Part shown: piece by piece, positions 8,471 through 17,228 of the stretch
How the letters are laid out: every line of letters starts with the position of its first letter
How positions within the stretch are numbered: the stretch's first letter is position 1
Assembly: GCF_019049655.1 (NCBI RefSeq)
Contig: NZ_JAFMOX010000057.1
Location: forward strand, 122,781 to 186,780
DNA length: 64,000 bases
Reading direction: 5' to 3'
Source: Rahnella rivi
GTDB lineage: Bacteria > Pseudomonadota > Gammaproteobacteria > Enterobacterales > Enterobacteriaceae
Notes under the pieces: generated by a model
What the model was told of the DNA's origin: nothing
The model's input: the letters and a program-made list of their open reading frames with translations, nothing else
The model's database searches: none
Made by a program: the position numbers and the translations under genes

Positions 8471-9952
8471 TCACTCTGCCAGTATCCACACGCTCACACT
8501 GCCCGCTTCGCAGTAGAATTGCGCCGTGCCGTGCTCGTCGGTTTCAATAATGTCGTCGCGATGTTCCAGTAAATCACGCCATTTTCGGTGCGCGAGATTT
8601 TCTCCCATGTCGATGGTTTTCTCCCCCGCTTCACTGTTGGACATCACCACCACGCAGCCCGGATGTTCTTCGGTGCCACTGCGTGAAAACGCAATACAGT
8701 TCGGATGATCGAAATAGTCCGTCTGCACACCCCATGCATGGGTTTGCCGGGCTTTGATTAATGTCTCGAGCCCTGGGATCGCAGGCATGTCGATGGTGTA
8801 ATTGTTGCCGTCATCCCCCTCATCTTCGTAGGTCGCGCCTAACAAATCCGGATAGAACACAATCGGCACGCCCTGCTCACGCAGCAGGATGAGGGCGTAG
8901 GCCAGCGGTTTGAACCAGGGCTCGATCGGCGCTTCCAGCGACTGCAACGGCTGGGTGTCGTGGTTAGCCACCAGCGTTACGGCGTGTGCCGGGTCAGCGG
9001 CCACCAGCGTGTTATCGAAAATCTGCGTGAAGTTGAAATCCGCACCCTGTTTTGACGCATGGTGGAAATTCAGCTGCAACGGCGCATCGAACAGCATGGT
9101 TTTGCCGTCGACCTGATCGATGTAATTTTGCAGCGTCGGCACATCATGCGACCAGTATTCCGCCACGATATACATAGGTTGATCGGCTTCAGCCTGAATA
9201 TGATCAATCCAGTCTTTATAAAACCACGCCGGAATGTGTTTTACGGCATCCAGACGAAAGCCGGTACATTGGGTTTGATCCATCAGCCAGCGCGCCCAGA
9301 ACTTCAGCTCTTCGTTGACCGCATTGTTACGAAAATCAACGTTGGCACCCATCAGATAATCGTAATTGCCGAATTCATCATCGACCTGATCGTTCCAGCC
9401 ACCGGCGGTATAATCGTTGACGATTTTGAAGATACCGTTTTCATCCGGGTTTTCGATGTGGTCGACACCGCTGAAACAGTGGAAATCCCAGATGAATTTC
9501 GAGTACTGCCCCTGCCGTGCGGGGAACGTGAAACGCGTCCAGGCATCCGCTTCGATGATGTCATCGCTGATATCTTCACGGTTATCAATATTCACACGGT
9601 TAACCTGTACACGCTCTTTCTCGTCAGCCCCCATTTTGTGGTTGAGCACCACGTCGAGGATGACGCCCAGCTGATGCGCTTTCAGCGCTGCAATGGCCGC
9701 CATCAGCGCTTCTTTATCGCCGTATTTGGTGCCACGCGTGCCCTTCTGGTCGAACTCACCGAGATCGAACAGATCATAGGTGTCGTACCCGACCGAATAT
9801 CCACCGGAATCTCCTTTATAGGCAGGCGGTAACCAGGCTGCGGTAATGCCGATTTCGGCCAGCCATGCGGCCTTTTCTGCCACTTCCGGCCACAGTTTGC
9901 CACCGTCCGGGTAATACCAGTGAAAGAACTGAAACAACGTAGGATTCTGCAT
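8471..9952 (-). CDS. amyA: Cytoplasmic alpha-amylase
   Basis: A 493-residue GH13 enzyme without signal peptide, matching the length and architecture of E. coli AmyA. Conserved region I is LDVVLNHK (99-106), region [11 protein letters not shown] with nucleophile Asp235, region III VAEYW with acid/base Glu265, and region IV LVANHD with Asp332. It would hydrolyse alpha-1,4-glucans inside the cell, converting maltodextrins or glycogen to short oligosaccharides. It is monocistronic, convergent with the J-domain operon and separated from proP by the proP terminator. Confidence 0.93.
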   Translation of the reverse strand: MQNPTLFQFFHWYYPDGGKLWPEVAEKAAWLAEIGITAAWLPPAYKGDSGGYSVGYDTYDLFDLGEFDQKGTRGTKYGDKEALMAAIAALKAHQLGVILDVVLNHKMGADEKERVQVNRVNIDNREDISDDIIEADAWTRFTFPARQGQYSKFIWDFHCFSGVDHIENPDENGIFKIVNDYTAGGWNDQVDDEFGNYDYLMGANVDFRNNAVNEELKFWARWLMDQTQCTGFRLDAVKHIPAWFYKDWIDHIQAEADQPMYIVAEYWSHDVPTLQNYIDQVDGKTMLFDAPLQLNFHHASKQGADFNFTQIFDNTLVAADPAHAVTLVANHDTQPLQSLEAPIEPWFKPLAYALILLREQGVPIVFYPDLLGATYEDEGDDGNNYTIDMPAIPGLETLIKARQTHAWGVQTDYFDHPNCIAFSRSGTEEHPGCVVVMSNSEAGEKTIDMGENLAHRKWRDLLEHRDDIIETDEHGTAQFYCEAGSVSVWILAE

Positions 9953-10020
9953 TCATGATTTCCATTCAGATGACCGGGAAATGAAGTATGGAGCAGGATT
10001 GGGAAAAATGCGGCGGAAGG

Positions 10021-10052
10021 AAAAAAAAAGCCGGTCAGCAATGCTGACCGGC
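10021..10052 (-). terminator. Terminator of proP
   Basis: Stem GCCGGTCAGC / GCTGACCGGC with a very short loop; the A-run at 10019-10029 becomes a T-run on the minus strand, just beyond the proP stop codon. Confidence 0.85.
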
Positions 10053-10074
10053 CCGGAACGGCATCAGATCGGGA

Positions 10075-11580
10075 TCAGTTGATTTCAGGATGCTGATCGA
10101 TCAGGTTCTTTCTTTTCGCCTGAAGTTCAGCAATCTGCGCATCGATATCTTCGATCTTGTGTTCGATATTGTCATGGTGCTCTTGCAGAATTTCTTTCGC
10201 TTCTGCACGGTCAGAGGCCGCTGGCGTAGCGCCTTTTAGCGGACGGTTTGCGGTTTCTTTCATGAAGATACCGGTTATCAGACCAATCACTGCCACCACC
10301 ATCAGATAATACGCTGGCATGTACAGGTTATTGGTGGATTCTACCAGCCAGGCGACGATGGTCGGCGTCAGACCGGCTATCAGCACTGACACGTTAAAGG
10401 CAATCGCCAGCGCACTGTAACGGATGTGCGTCGGGAACATGGCCGGTAATGTCGATGCCATCACGCCGATGAAGCAGTTGAGCAACACCGCAAGGATCAG
10501 CAGACCTAAGAAGATCAGGCCAATCACGCCGCTGTTAATCAGGATGAAGCACGGGATGGACAGAATAAACAGGCCCACGCTGCCGATCAGAATAAACGGC
10601 TTACGGCCAAAACGGTCACTCAGCATGCCCATGAACGGCTGGACAAACAGCATACCGACCATGATGGCAATAATGATCAGCACACCGTGGTCTTCTGAAT
10701 AGTGCAGGCTGTGCGACAGGTAGCTCGGCATGTACGTCAGCAGCATGTAGTAAGTGACGTTAGTGGCGATAACCATACCGACGCAGACGATTAACGGTTT
10801 CCACTGTTTGGTCAGGATCTCGCGGAAAGAAACTCTCGGCGGCTCTGCAATGTCTTTACGTGAATCGCTGTCGATTTTATCCACGTGCTGCTGGAAGGTC
10901 GGGGTTTCTTCCAGCGCATGACGCAGGTAGATACCGATCAGGCCCAGCGGTGCAGCGATGAAGAACGGGATACGCCAGCCCCACTCGAGGAAGTTTGCTT
11001 CACCCACAATGCTGGAGATCAATACGACGACGCCCGCACCCAGGATGAAACCGGCGATCGAGCCGAAGTCCAGCCAGCTGCCCAGGAAGCCACGTTTTCT
11101 GTCCGGCGAGTATTCGGCGACAAAAATCGCGGCACCGGTATATTCACCGCCCACGGAGAAGCCCTGCGCCAGTTTTGCCAGCAACAGAAGGATCGGAGCC
11201 CAGATACCGATGGTGGCGTAACCGGGGATCAACCCGATACAGAAGGTACTGACCGACATGATAATGATCGTGACGGACAAGACTTTTTGACGACCGAACT
11301 TATCACCCAGCGCACCAAAGAACAGACCGCCCAGAGGCCTGACCAGGAACGGAACCGAGAACGTTGCCAGCGCGGCAATCATCTGAATACCGGGATCTGC
11401 GCCAGGGAAGAACACCTGGCCCAGCGCAAATGCCACAAAACCGTACACCCCGAAGTCAAACCACTCCATGGCATTTCCCAACGCAGCCGCCGTGATCGCC
11501 TTCTTGAGTTTGGTGTCGTCAATGATGGTGATATCGTTGATTTGCATCGGTTTAACGCGTTTCTTTCTCAATCTAATCAT
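10075..11580 (-). CDS. proP: Proline/betaine:proton symporter ProP
   Basis: A 501-residue MFS transporter with twelve membrane segments and the family signatures GNAMEWFDFGVYG near residue 30 and GDKFGRQKVL in loop 2-3. The last 45 residues (HHDNIEHKIEDIDAQIAELQ...) form the antiparallel coiled coil characteristic of ProP, which tunes its osmotic set point. ATG 11580 was chosen over an upstream ATG at 11607 because it follows an AAGGGA ribosome site and gives MIRLRKKRVKP, like E. coli ProP. It imports proline, glycine betaine and ectoine at high osmolality across the inner membrane. Confidence 0.93.
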   Translation of the reverse strand: MIRLRKKRVKPMQINDITIIDDTKLKKAITAAALGNAMEWFDFGVYGFVAFALGQVFFPGADPGIQMIAALATFSVPFLVRPLGGLFFGALGDKFGRQKVLSVTIIIMSVSTFCIGLIPGYATIGIWAPILLLLAKLAQGFSVGGEYTGAAIFVAEYSPDRKRGFLGSWLDFGSIAGFILGAGVVVLISSIVGEANFLEWGWRIPFFIAAPLGLIGIYLRHALEETPTFQQHVDKIDSDSRKDIAEPPRVSFREILTKQWKPLIVCVGMVIATNVTYYMLLTYMPSYLSHSLHYSEDHGVLIIIAIMVGMLFVQPFMGMLSDRFGRKPFILIGSVGLFILSIPCFILINSGVIGLIFLGLLILAVLLNCFIGVMASTLPAMFPTHIRYSALAIAFNVSVLIAGLTPTIVAWLVESTNNLYMPAYYLMVVAVIGLITGIFMKETANRPLKGATPAASDRAEAKEILQEHHDNIEHKIEDIDAQIAELQAKRKNLIDQHPEIN

Positions 11581-11787
11581 GTACATCCCTTTTTCAAATA
11601 TCTCCACTGTTTCTAGCGAGAGGTATTCTGTTCAGTACCCTTAATGTATTTCGGGTATCAATTGTTATTTGCCAAACCATGACATTATAGAATGTTTTTT
11701 ACAGAAGGGAAAAATGTGATCAACCTTACATTTTCAACAGCGTCTGCCGTCATGTGACCGCGCTAAGTGGTAATGTGTTTTCAATTT

Positions 11788-11807
11788 AATGAAATATCAT
11801 TTCAATT
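11788..11807. promoter_or_regulatory. KdgR box upstream of ogl
   Basis: AATGAAATATCATTTCAATT, an inverted repeat with the TGAAA-N5-TTTCA pattern of KdgR operators, 55 bp upstream of ogl. A very similar site precedes kduD. Confidence 0.75.
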
Positions 11808-11861
11808 AATAAAACAAAGCCAACAGCACGGCTGATTTTGTTGCCACTTACGAGGTGAATC

Positions 11862-13043
11862 ATGGCGAAAGGTTCTCAGATTCAATTCAGTTTTCACACC
11901 GTTCAGGATCCACAGACCGGTGCCCGCGTCACGCGACTGACGCCGCCGGATGTTCTGTGTCATCGCAACTATTTTTATCAGAAATGTTTTACCCGCGATG
12001 GCTCTAAGGTTCTGTTTGCAGGGGAATTTGACGGGCACCGTAACTATTATCTTCTGGATCTCAGCAGCCAGAAAGCGGTGCAACTGACCGAAGGTCAAGG
12101 GGATAACACCTTTGGCGGATTCCTTTCTCCGGACGATCAATACCTGTATTACGTCAAGAATGAGCGTCGTTTACAACGGGTGAAACTGGATGATTTCAGT
12201 GAAACCACGGTGTACCAGGTGCCGGAAGAATGGGTCGGTTACGGAACGTGGGTGGCTAACAGTGAATGCACCAGCCTGGTGGGCATTGAAATCAGTCGCG
12301 AAGACTGGACGCCGTTGTCAGACTGGAAAATCTTCCAGGAGTTCTACCACAGCAATCCGCACTGCCGGTTGTTGCGTGTCGATTTATTGAACGGTAAATC
12401 CCGTGTGATTCATGAGAAAAATGAATGGCTCGGTCACCCAATTTATCGTCCTTATGATGATAGTACCGTCGCGTTTTGCCACGAAGGGCCGCACGATCTG
12501 GTGGACGCGAGGATGTGGCTGGTGAATGAAGACGGCACCCAGGTACGCAAGGTGAAAGAACATGCGCCGGGGGAAAGCTGCACGCATGAGTTTTGGGTGC
12601 CGGACGGATCGGCGCTGATGTATGTGTCGTATCTGAAAGGCCAGCACGATCGTCATATCCGTCGCTTTGATCCGCAGACCGGGGAAGACATCTCCCTGAT
12701 GACCATGCCTGCCTGTTCGCATCTGATGAGCAATGAAAACGGCACGCTGCTGGTGGGCGACGGTTCCGGAACGCCGGTGGATGTAAAAGACACCGCCAGC
12801 CATACGATTGAAAACGATCCGTGGTTGTATATTTTTGATGCCAAAACCCGTCAGCATGCTCCGCTTGCGGCACACAACAGTTCATGGCGCGTGCTGGATG
12901 GCGACCGTCAGGTCACGCATCCGCACCCCTCTTTTTCACCAGACGATCGCCATGTGTTATTCACTACCGATTCTGAAGGATTGCCTGCCCTGTATCTGGC
13001 GGAAATTCCTGACGCCCTGCTCAGTTCATTACGTAAGGACTAA
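11862..13043 (+). CDS. ogl: Oligogalacturonate lyase
   Basis: A 393-residue PL22 enzyme, close to the usual 388. It has the seven-bladed propeller repeats of the family (FTRDGSKVLF, LSPDDQYLYY, FSPDDRHVLF) and the metal-site motif QVTHPHPSF near residue 350, where Gln and two His bind Mn2+ in the Yersinia enzyme. There is no signal peptide, so it acts in the cytoplasm, cleaving digalacturonate and unsaturated digalacturonate from pectin to 4-deoxy-5-keto-uronate (DKI). Ribosome site ACGAGGTG precedes the ATG. It forms an operon with kdgF 3 bp downstream under a KdgR box. Confidence 0.93.
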   Translation: MAKGSQIQFSFHTVQDPQTGARVTRLTPPDVLCHRNYFYQKCFTRDGSKVLFAGEFDGHRNYYLLDLSSQKAVQLTEGQGDNTFGGFLSPDDQYLYYVKNERRLQRVKLDDFSETTVYQVPEEWVGYGTWVANSECTSLVGIEISREDWTPLSDWKIFQEFYHSNPHCRLLRVDLLNGKSRVIHEKNEWLGHPIYRPYDDSTVAFCHEGPHDLVDARMWLVNEDGTQVRKVKEHAPGESCTHEFWVPDGSALMYVSYLKGQHDRHIRRFDPQTGEDISLMTMPACSHLMSNENGTLLVGDGSGTPVDVKDTASHTIENDPWLYIFDAKTRQHAPLAAHNSSWRVLDGDRQVTHPHPSFSPDDRHVLFTTDSEGLPALYLAEIPDALLSSLRKD

Positions 13044-13046
13044 ACG

Positions 13047-13367
13047 ATGTTCATTTTTAGAAAAGATATTCCTCTGCAGGACCTGGGCGACGGTGTGAGC
13101 CGTCGCGTTCTGGCGCACGACGGCACCATGATGGCGGTTGAAGTGTATTTCGAAGAAGGTGCTGTCGGCCCGATGCACAATCACGTGCATGAGCAACTGA
13201 CTTACGTGTTGTCGGGGCGTTTTAAATTCACTATCGGCGAAGAGACGCTGGAAGTGTCGGCGGGCGATACGCTGTATAAAAAACCTTATATTATGCACGG
13301 CTGCGTATGCCTGGAGAAAGGTGTGTTGTTAGATACCTTTACACCGCAGAGACAAGACTTCCTCTGA
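13047..13367 (+). CDS. kdgF: Pectin degradation cupin KdgF
   Basis: A 106-residue single-domain cupin. The metal-binding motif MHNHVHEQLTYVLSGRF (about residues 46-62) supplies the His/Glu ligands, and KKPYIMHGCV the last His. KdgF converts linear 4,5-unsaturated galacturonate to its keto form (DKI), the step after Ogl. It starts 3 bp after ogl, so the two are co-transcribed and functionally consecutive. A terminator follows directly. Confidence 0.92.
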   Translation: MFIFRKDIPLQDLGDGVSRRVLAHDGTMMAVEVYFEEGAVGPMHNHVHEQLTYVLSGRFKFTIGEETLEVSAGDTLYKKPYIMHGCVCLEKGVLLDTFTPQRQDFL

Positions 13368-13390
13368 CCGGCTGGCCGTCAGAACAATAA

Positions 13391-13423
13391 AAAACCGGTG
13401 CTGATTTCAGCACCGGTTTTTTT
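13391..13423. terminator. Bidirectional terminator after kdgF
   Basis: Stem AAAACCGGTGCTGA / TCAGCACCGGTTTT with a short loop and T-run; lies between kdgF and the convergent isomerase gene. Confidence 0.9.
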
Positions 13424-13445
13424 GATCTCAAAAGAAAGGGATAAC

Positions 13446-14084
13446 TTATGCGAGGATTTCACGCACGAAGTTTTCGATCTCTTTATTCTGACCATTTTCG
13501 AAGAAGCATTTCTGGAAGCGTTCGCCGCTGACAGCGGTTTTCACCAGTTCTTTATCAATAGCGCGCAGAGTATCAAGGTAGTTTTCTTTTACCACCGCCG
13601 CTTTGACCTGATTCAGAATGCCCGCGTTACGCACCTGCGGTTCTTTACGGTCCGCCGGATAGCCCTGACCTTTCACGCCAGTGAAGGCTTTTTCGAAGAT
13701 GAAACGCACATTCAGCTCTGCGCCCCAGCCAAAACCTTTGGCGAAAGGCAACGACAGCGCGTTACCGTTGTTGATTTGGGCAAACAGGAACGCATCTGCC
13801 GGATCAATACAGTAACCGCAGTTAACGCCCGGATGGATGTTCAGTGACATCAGTGCGCCCTGCCCGGTGCCGCAGCCCGCGACCACGAAATCGACCGCTT
13901 TTGAGTTCAGCAGAATGCTGGCCATGATACCCAGATGGATGTAAGTCAGGTGATGATCCTGCTCGTCAGACATGCCGACGTTGTACACCGGATACTCTTT
14001 TTCGGACGCAACCGCGTTCAGCTCTTTAAGAATGATCGCGTTTTTCGCGGCCTGACTGTTTTCCATCATCAATGCAATTTTCAT
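13446..14084 (-). CDS. RpiB/LacA/LacB-family sugar isomerase of the pectin cluster (DhuI-like)
   Basis: A 212-residue RpiB-fold protein (KIALMMENSQAAKN at the start; VVAGCGTGQGALMSLN near residue 68 carries the Cys-Gly-Thr-Gly active-site loop; NCGYCIDPADAF follows). It is larger than classical RpiB (about 150 residues). In Streptococcus a protein of this family, DhuI, isomerises 4-deoxy-5-keto-hexuronate to DKII and works with a KduD-like reductase. Here it lies between KdgF/Ogl and kduD, and no kduI is present in the window, so it probably supplies the KduI step. It is downstream of kduD on the same strand, probably one operon. The exact substrate is inferred from context. Confidence 0.7.
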   Translation of the reverse strand: MKIALMMENSQAAKNAIILKELNAVASEKEYPVYNVGMSDEQDHHLTYIHLGIMASILLNSKAVDFVVAGCGTGQGALMSLNIHPGVNCGYCIDPADAFLFAQINNGNALSLPFAKGFGWGAELNVRFIFEKAFTGVKGQGYPADRKEPQVRNAGILNQVKAAVVKENYLDTLRAIDKELVKTAVSGERFQKCFFENGQNKEIENFVREILA

Positions 14085-14161
14085 GAGATTTCCTCTTTAG
14101 GCAGCGGTTTTATCCGCTGCTGTCTGTGAATGCTTCTATGGATGAATGAGGTTTGGCGGAA

Positions 14162-14923
14162 TTAACGCGCCAGCCAGCCGCCATCGACGGCAATCGTGTA
14201 GCCATTAATGTAGTCGGATGCCGTGGAAGACAGGAAGACAACCGGCCCCATCACGTCAGACGGTAAACCCCAGCGCCCGGCCGGAATGCGGCTGAGAATT
14301 TCTTCGCTGCGGGCTTCATCGGCGCGCAGTTGCTGGGTATTGTTGGTCGCCATGTAACCCGGTGCGATCGCGTTGACGTTGATGTTGTGTTTCGCCCACT
14401 CGTTCGCCAGCAGACGGGTAACACCCATCACGGCACTTTTCGATGCGGTATAAGAAGGTACACGGATACCGCCCTGGTAGGAAAGCATCGACGCAATATT
14501 GATGATTTTACCGCCGGTGCCCTGCGCAATGAATTGCTTCGCTACCGCCTGAGACATAAAGAACACGGATTTGATGTTCAGGTTCATGACGTCGTCCCAG
14601 TTCTTTTCACTGAAGTCGATGGCGTCTTCACGGCGGATAATCCCGGCGTTGTTCACCAGAATATCCAGATGACCCATCTCGGCAACGGCACGCTCCAGCA
14701 ACGCCGGGATCACTTTGGTGTCGCTGAGATCGGCGGTCAGGCTGAGAAAACGACGGCCAGTCGCCGCAATTCTTTCAATGGTTTCGGCAGGCTCAACGAT
14801 GTTGATCCCCACGATGTCACAGCCGGCTTCCGCCAGACCGATGGCCATACCCTGGCCAAGACCGGTGTCGCACCCGGTCACCACGGCGACTTTTCCCTTC
14901 AGTGAAAAATTATCCAGAATCAT
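14162..14923 (-). CDS. kduD: 2-deoxy-D-gluconate 3-dehydrogenase (2-keto-3-deoxygluconate oxidoreductase)
   Basis: A 253-residue short-chain dehydrogenase nearly identical in length and motifs to E. coli KduD: TGCDTGLGQG (NAD-binding), NNAG, catalytic Ser in IASMLS, YTASK and the C-terminal GGWLAR. Start MILDNFSLKGK at 14923 matches E. coli; an ATG at 14971 would add 16 unconserved residues. It reduces 2,5-diketo-3-deoxygluconate (DKII) to KDG in pectin catabolism. A KdgR box lies 126 bp upstream, and the isomerase gene follows, so the two form a KdgR-controlled operon divergent in function but complementary to ogl-kdgF. Confidence 0.93.
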   Translation of the reverse strand: MILDNFSLKGKVAVVTGCDTGLGQGMAIGLAEAGCDIVGINIVEPAETIERIAATGRRFLSLTADLSDTKVIPALLERAVAEMGHLDILVNNAGIIRREDAIDFSEKNWDDVMNLNIKSVFFMSQAVAKQFIAQGTGGKIINIASMLSYQGGIRVPSYTASKSAVMGVTRLLANEWAKHNINVNAIAPGYMATNNTQQLRADEARSEEILSRIPAGRWGLPSDVMGPVVFLSSTASDYINGYTIAVDGGWLAR

Positions 14924-15048
14924 GATGTTTCCTTTTTCCATAAAACGGAGGCGAATGCGCTTTTCCGTCACACAAGAATGAGTCGGGCAATGCCCGGCTA
15001 CGAACTGATGGGGAGAAGTTTAGCGATAAAATTCGCGCAACTCAAGAA

Positions 15049-15067
15049 AATGAAACATCATTTCAAT
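15049..15067. promoter_or_regulatory. KdgR box upstream of kduD
   Basis: AATGAAACATCATTTCAATT-like inverted repeat, TGAAA-N5-TTTCA. It differs from the ogl box mainly at one spacer base, supporting joint repression by KdgR. Confidence 0.78.
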
Positions 15068-15230
15068 TTAGATGAACTTTGATGTCGTTTTTTGTTGGGT
15101 TGATCACGTCCTGAAAGAATGCACAGTGCAAACGCATGACCGGAAAACCGCGCAGGCTGGAAATTAAGCAGAAGAGTGTGCAAAGGCGTGTTAACGAAGG
15201 TGGAGCGAGGGGATAACGCAAAATCACTGC

Positions 15231-15246
15231 CCGGCGGGAGCCGGGC
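15231..15246 (-). terminator. Hairpin downstream of rarA
   Basis: CCCGGC-GGGA-GCCGGG stem just after the rarA stop codon; a weak T-rich tract (TGATTTT) follows on the minus strand. Confidence 0.45.
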
Positions 15247-15279
15247 CAGCGGTACTGAAATCGGTAACGGGCGGCGCGC

Positions 15280-15636
15280 TTAGTGCATCGACCCCTGGCA
15301 CTCGGTGGCCATGGTCAGACCGCGACGCCAGTCACCCGGAGTCTGTCCAAACTGACGTTTGAAACTGCGGGTAAAGGATTGCTGAGAATCAAAGCCCAGC
15401 GAGATCGCCACGCTGACGATAGGCTCACGGCTGCTTGCCAGCATATCGGCAGATTTCTTGAGCTTTTTCTCACGGATGAATTCACCCATCGGCAGGCCGG
15501 TATGTTCTTTAAACATGCGTTGCAGATACCAGCGCGAATACCCTGCCCGTTTAGCGACGGTCTTAATATCCAGTCGCTCTTCCAGATTGTGATCGATCCA
15601 GTCGATCAGGTCGTGAATGAAATCCTCGGTTCTCAT
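15280..15636 (-). CDS. rarA: AraC-family efflux activator, RarA-like
   Basis: A 118-residue single-domain AraC/XylS protein of the MarA/SoxS/RamA class: DLIDWIDHNLEERL, then two helix-turn-helix units, AGYSRWYLQRMF (about 30-41) and LGFDSQQSFTRSFKRQFG (about 78-95). There is no ligand domain, so activity follows protein level. Its position, divergent from oqxAB with oqxR beyond, is that of rarA in Klebsiella and related enterobacteria, where RarA activates oqxAB and acrAB. Ribosome site ACAGGAGAAAG precedes the ATG. A marbox-like element in the shared intergenic region is its likely target. Confidence 0.82.
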   Translation of the reverse strand: MRTEDFIHDLIDWIDHNLEERLDIKTVAKRAGYSRWYLQRMFKEHTGLPMGEFIREKKLKKSADMLASSREPIVSVAISLGFDSQQSFTRSFKRQFGQTPGDWRRGLTMATECQGSMH

Positions 15637-15711
15637 GGGCTTTCTCCTGTCTCTTATTCAGTTTGTTGCCGCCCCCCGAGGGCGTCTTTTTCTAAACTGA
15701 CGCACTTTGCG

Positions 15712-15742
15712 ATTAAATGCAAGTTTTACTATTGCATTTAAT
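15712..15742. promoter_or_regulatory. Perfect 11-bp inverted repeat upstream of rarA
   Basis: ATTAAATGCAA, 9-bp spacer, TTGCATTTAAT. It lies 76 bp upstream of the rarA start and is a likely regulator binding site. Different in sequence from the operator next to the oqxA promoter. Confidence 0.6.
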
Positions 15743-15789
15743 GTGTCGGTACGGGATAGTCACGCTCCCTGAAGTAAACGTTCTGTAAA

Positions 15790-15808
15790 ACAGCACAGAA
15801 AGTGTAAC
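15790..15808 (+). promoter_or_regulatory. Marbox-like element upstream of the oqxAB promoter
   Basis: ACAGCACAGAAAGTGTAAC fits AYnGCACnnWnnRYYAAAY with about two mismatches and ends 8 bp before the -35 element, a position from which MarA-class activators can work. Binding by RarA is inferred. Confidence 0.5.
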
Positions 15809-15816
15809 AGTATTTC

Positions 15817-15845
15817 TTGCACTTTAGTAGCGGCGTCCCTACAAT
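15817..15845 (+). promoter_or_regulatory. Sigma-70 promoter of oqxAB
   Basis: TTGCAC, 17-bp spacer, TACAAT. Transcription would start near 15852, about 140 bp before oqxA. Confidence 0.7.
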
Positions 15846-15859
15846 CCCCTCGAATCAAT

Positions 15860-15878
15860 TGTATCAGACATTGATACA
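15860..15878. promoter_or_regulatory. Operator-like palindrome downstream of the oqxAB start (putative OqxR site)
   Basis: TGTATCA-GACAT-TGATACA, perfect 7-bp arms with 5-bp spacer, placed just after the predicted transcription start where a repressor would block initiation. OqxR is the best candidate by locus logic; no binding evidence can be derived from sequence. Confidence 0.55.
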
Positions 15879-15994
15879 TAATTGTGCTGATGAACGGCAC
15901 AAGTCCCAAAAAAGTCAGATCAGGCAAAGGACGTTACCCGGAGGACAGACCGGTTGTATTGCCTGACAGCACTTACTCACTGGAAATAAAAATA

Positions 15995-17212
15995 ATGAAA
16001 AACCTGCAAAAACCGTTGGTTGTTGCACGCGACCGCCTGCGCGGTACGCCTTTGACTTTGCGCCTTTCAGGGGTTGCGTTCATGGTCGCCCTGCTCGCCG
16101 GGTGTGATAACAGCGTGGCACAAAACGCCGCGCCGCCAGCCCCGCAGGTCAGTGCGGCCGATGTGCTGATTAAACAAATCAGCCAGTGGGATGCGTTTAA
16201 CGGACGTGTGGAAGCGGTGCAAAGTGTTCAGCTTCGCCCGCGTGTGTCGGGCTATATCGATAAAGTGAATTATCAGGAAGGCCAGGAAGTGAAGAAAGGT
16301 CAGGTGCTGTTTACCATTGATGACCGCACCTACCGCGCGGCTCAGGAGCAGGCACAGGCTGAACTGGTGCGTGCCCGCAATCAGGCCAGCCTGACCCGCA
16401 GCGAGTCCTCCCGCACAGAAAAACTGATTGGCACGCAGGCCATTTCCACTGAAATCGCCGAGCAGCGTCGTTCGGCAGCATCTCAGGCACAGTCTGATGT
16501 GCTCGCCGCTCAGGCACAGCTGGACATGGCGCAGCTGAATCTGGATTTCACCCGTGTGACCTCTCCGATTGATGGCCGCGCCAGCCGCGCGATGATCACC
16601 ACTGGCAATCTGGTGACCGCGGGCGACACCGCCAGCGTACTGACCACGCTGGTGTCGCTGGACACGGTGTATGTCTACTTTGATGTCGATGAAGGCACTT
16701 TCCTGCGCTATCAGGCGATGGCGCGTGATGGCCAGCGCAATGACACCCCGCAGTCCCGTTTGCCGGTGCACGTCGGTCTGGTGGGTGAAGACGGCTATCC
16801 GCATCAGGGCGTGGTCGACTTTACGGATAATCAGCTCAACTCAGGTACCGGCACCATCCGTATGCGCGCCCTGCTGGATAACCGGGATCGCACCTTTACG
16901 CCGGGCCTGTTCGCCCGCGTGCAGTTACCGGGCAGCGCGGAATTCAGCGCCGTGCTGGTGGACGATAAAGCCGTTCTGACCGATCAGGATCGTAAATTTG
17001 TTTACGTGGTTGATAAAGACGGTAAAGCACAGCGTCGCGATGTGGAAGTTGGCCGGATTTCCGGTGGTTTACGTATTGTGCAGAAAGGTCTGGAAGCGGG
17101 TGACCGCGTGATTATTGACGGCGTTCAGAAAGTCTTTATGCCGGGTATGCCCGTTAACGCCAAAACCGTCAGCATGGCGGCCAACAGCGTCACTCCTGCC
17201 GCCGCTAAATAA
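15995..17212 (+). CDS. oqxA: RND efflux periplasmic adaptor OqxA
   Basis: A 405-residue membrane-fusion protein with a lipoprotein signal (VALLAGC near residues 29-35). The lipoyl halves (RPRVSGYIDKVNYQEGQEVKKGQVLF) and helical hairpin (QAELVRARNQASLTRSES...) follow, then the beta-barrel domain (GLVGEDGYPHQG). ATG 15995 was chosen; an upstream in-frame ATG lacks a signal peptide. The sequence closely resembles Klebsiella OqxA, including the SVAQNAAPPAP segment after the lipid Cys. It links OqxB to an outer-membrane channel such as TolC; no outer-membrane gene is in this operon. Confidence 0.92.
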   Translation: MKNLQKPLVVARDRLRGTPLTLRLSGVAFMVALLAGCDNSVAQNAAPPAPQVSAADVLIKQISQWDAFNGRVEAVQSVQLRPRVSGYIDKVNYQEGQEVKKGQVLFTIDDRTYRAAQEQAQAELVRARNQASLTRSESSRTEKLIGTQAISTEIAEQRRSAASQAQSDVLAAQAQLDMAQLNLDFTRVTSPIDGRASRAMITTGNLVTAGDTASVLTTLVSLDTVYVYFDVDEGTFLRYQAMARDGQRNDTPQSRLPVHVGLVGEDGYPHQGVVDFTDNQLNSGTGTIRMRALLDNRDRTFTPGLFARVQLPGSAEFSAVLVDDKAVLTDQDRKFVYVVDKDGKAQRRDVEVGRISGGLRIVQKGLEAGDRVIIDGVQKVFMPGMPVNAKTVSMAANSVTPAAAK

Positions 17213-17228
17213 AAGAGAATTCTGACTC

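Noticed and set aside
15884..15994. Upstream ATG for oqxA
   Set aside because: It would bury the lipoprotein signal peptide 37 residues inside the protein.
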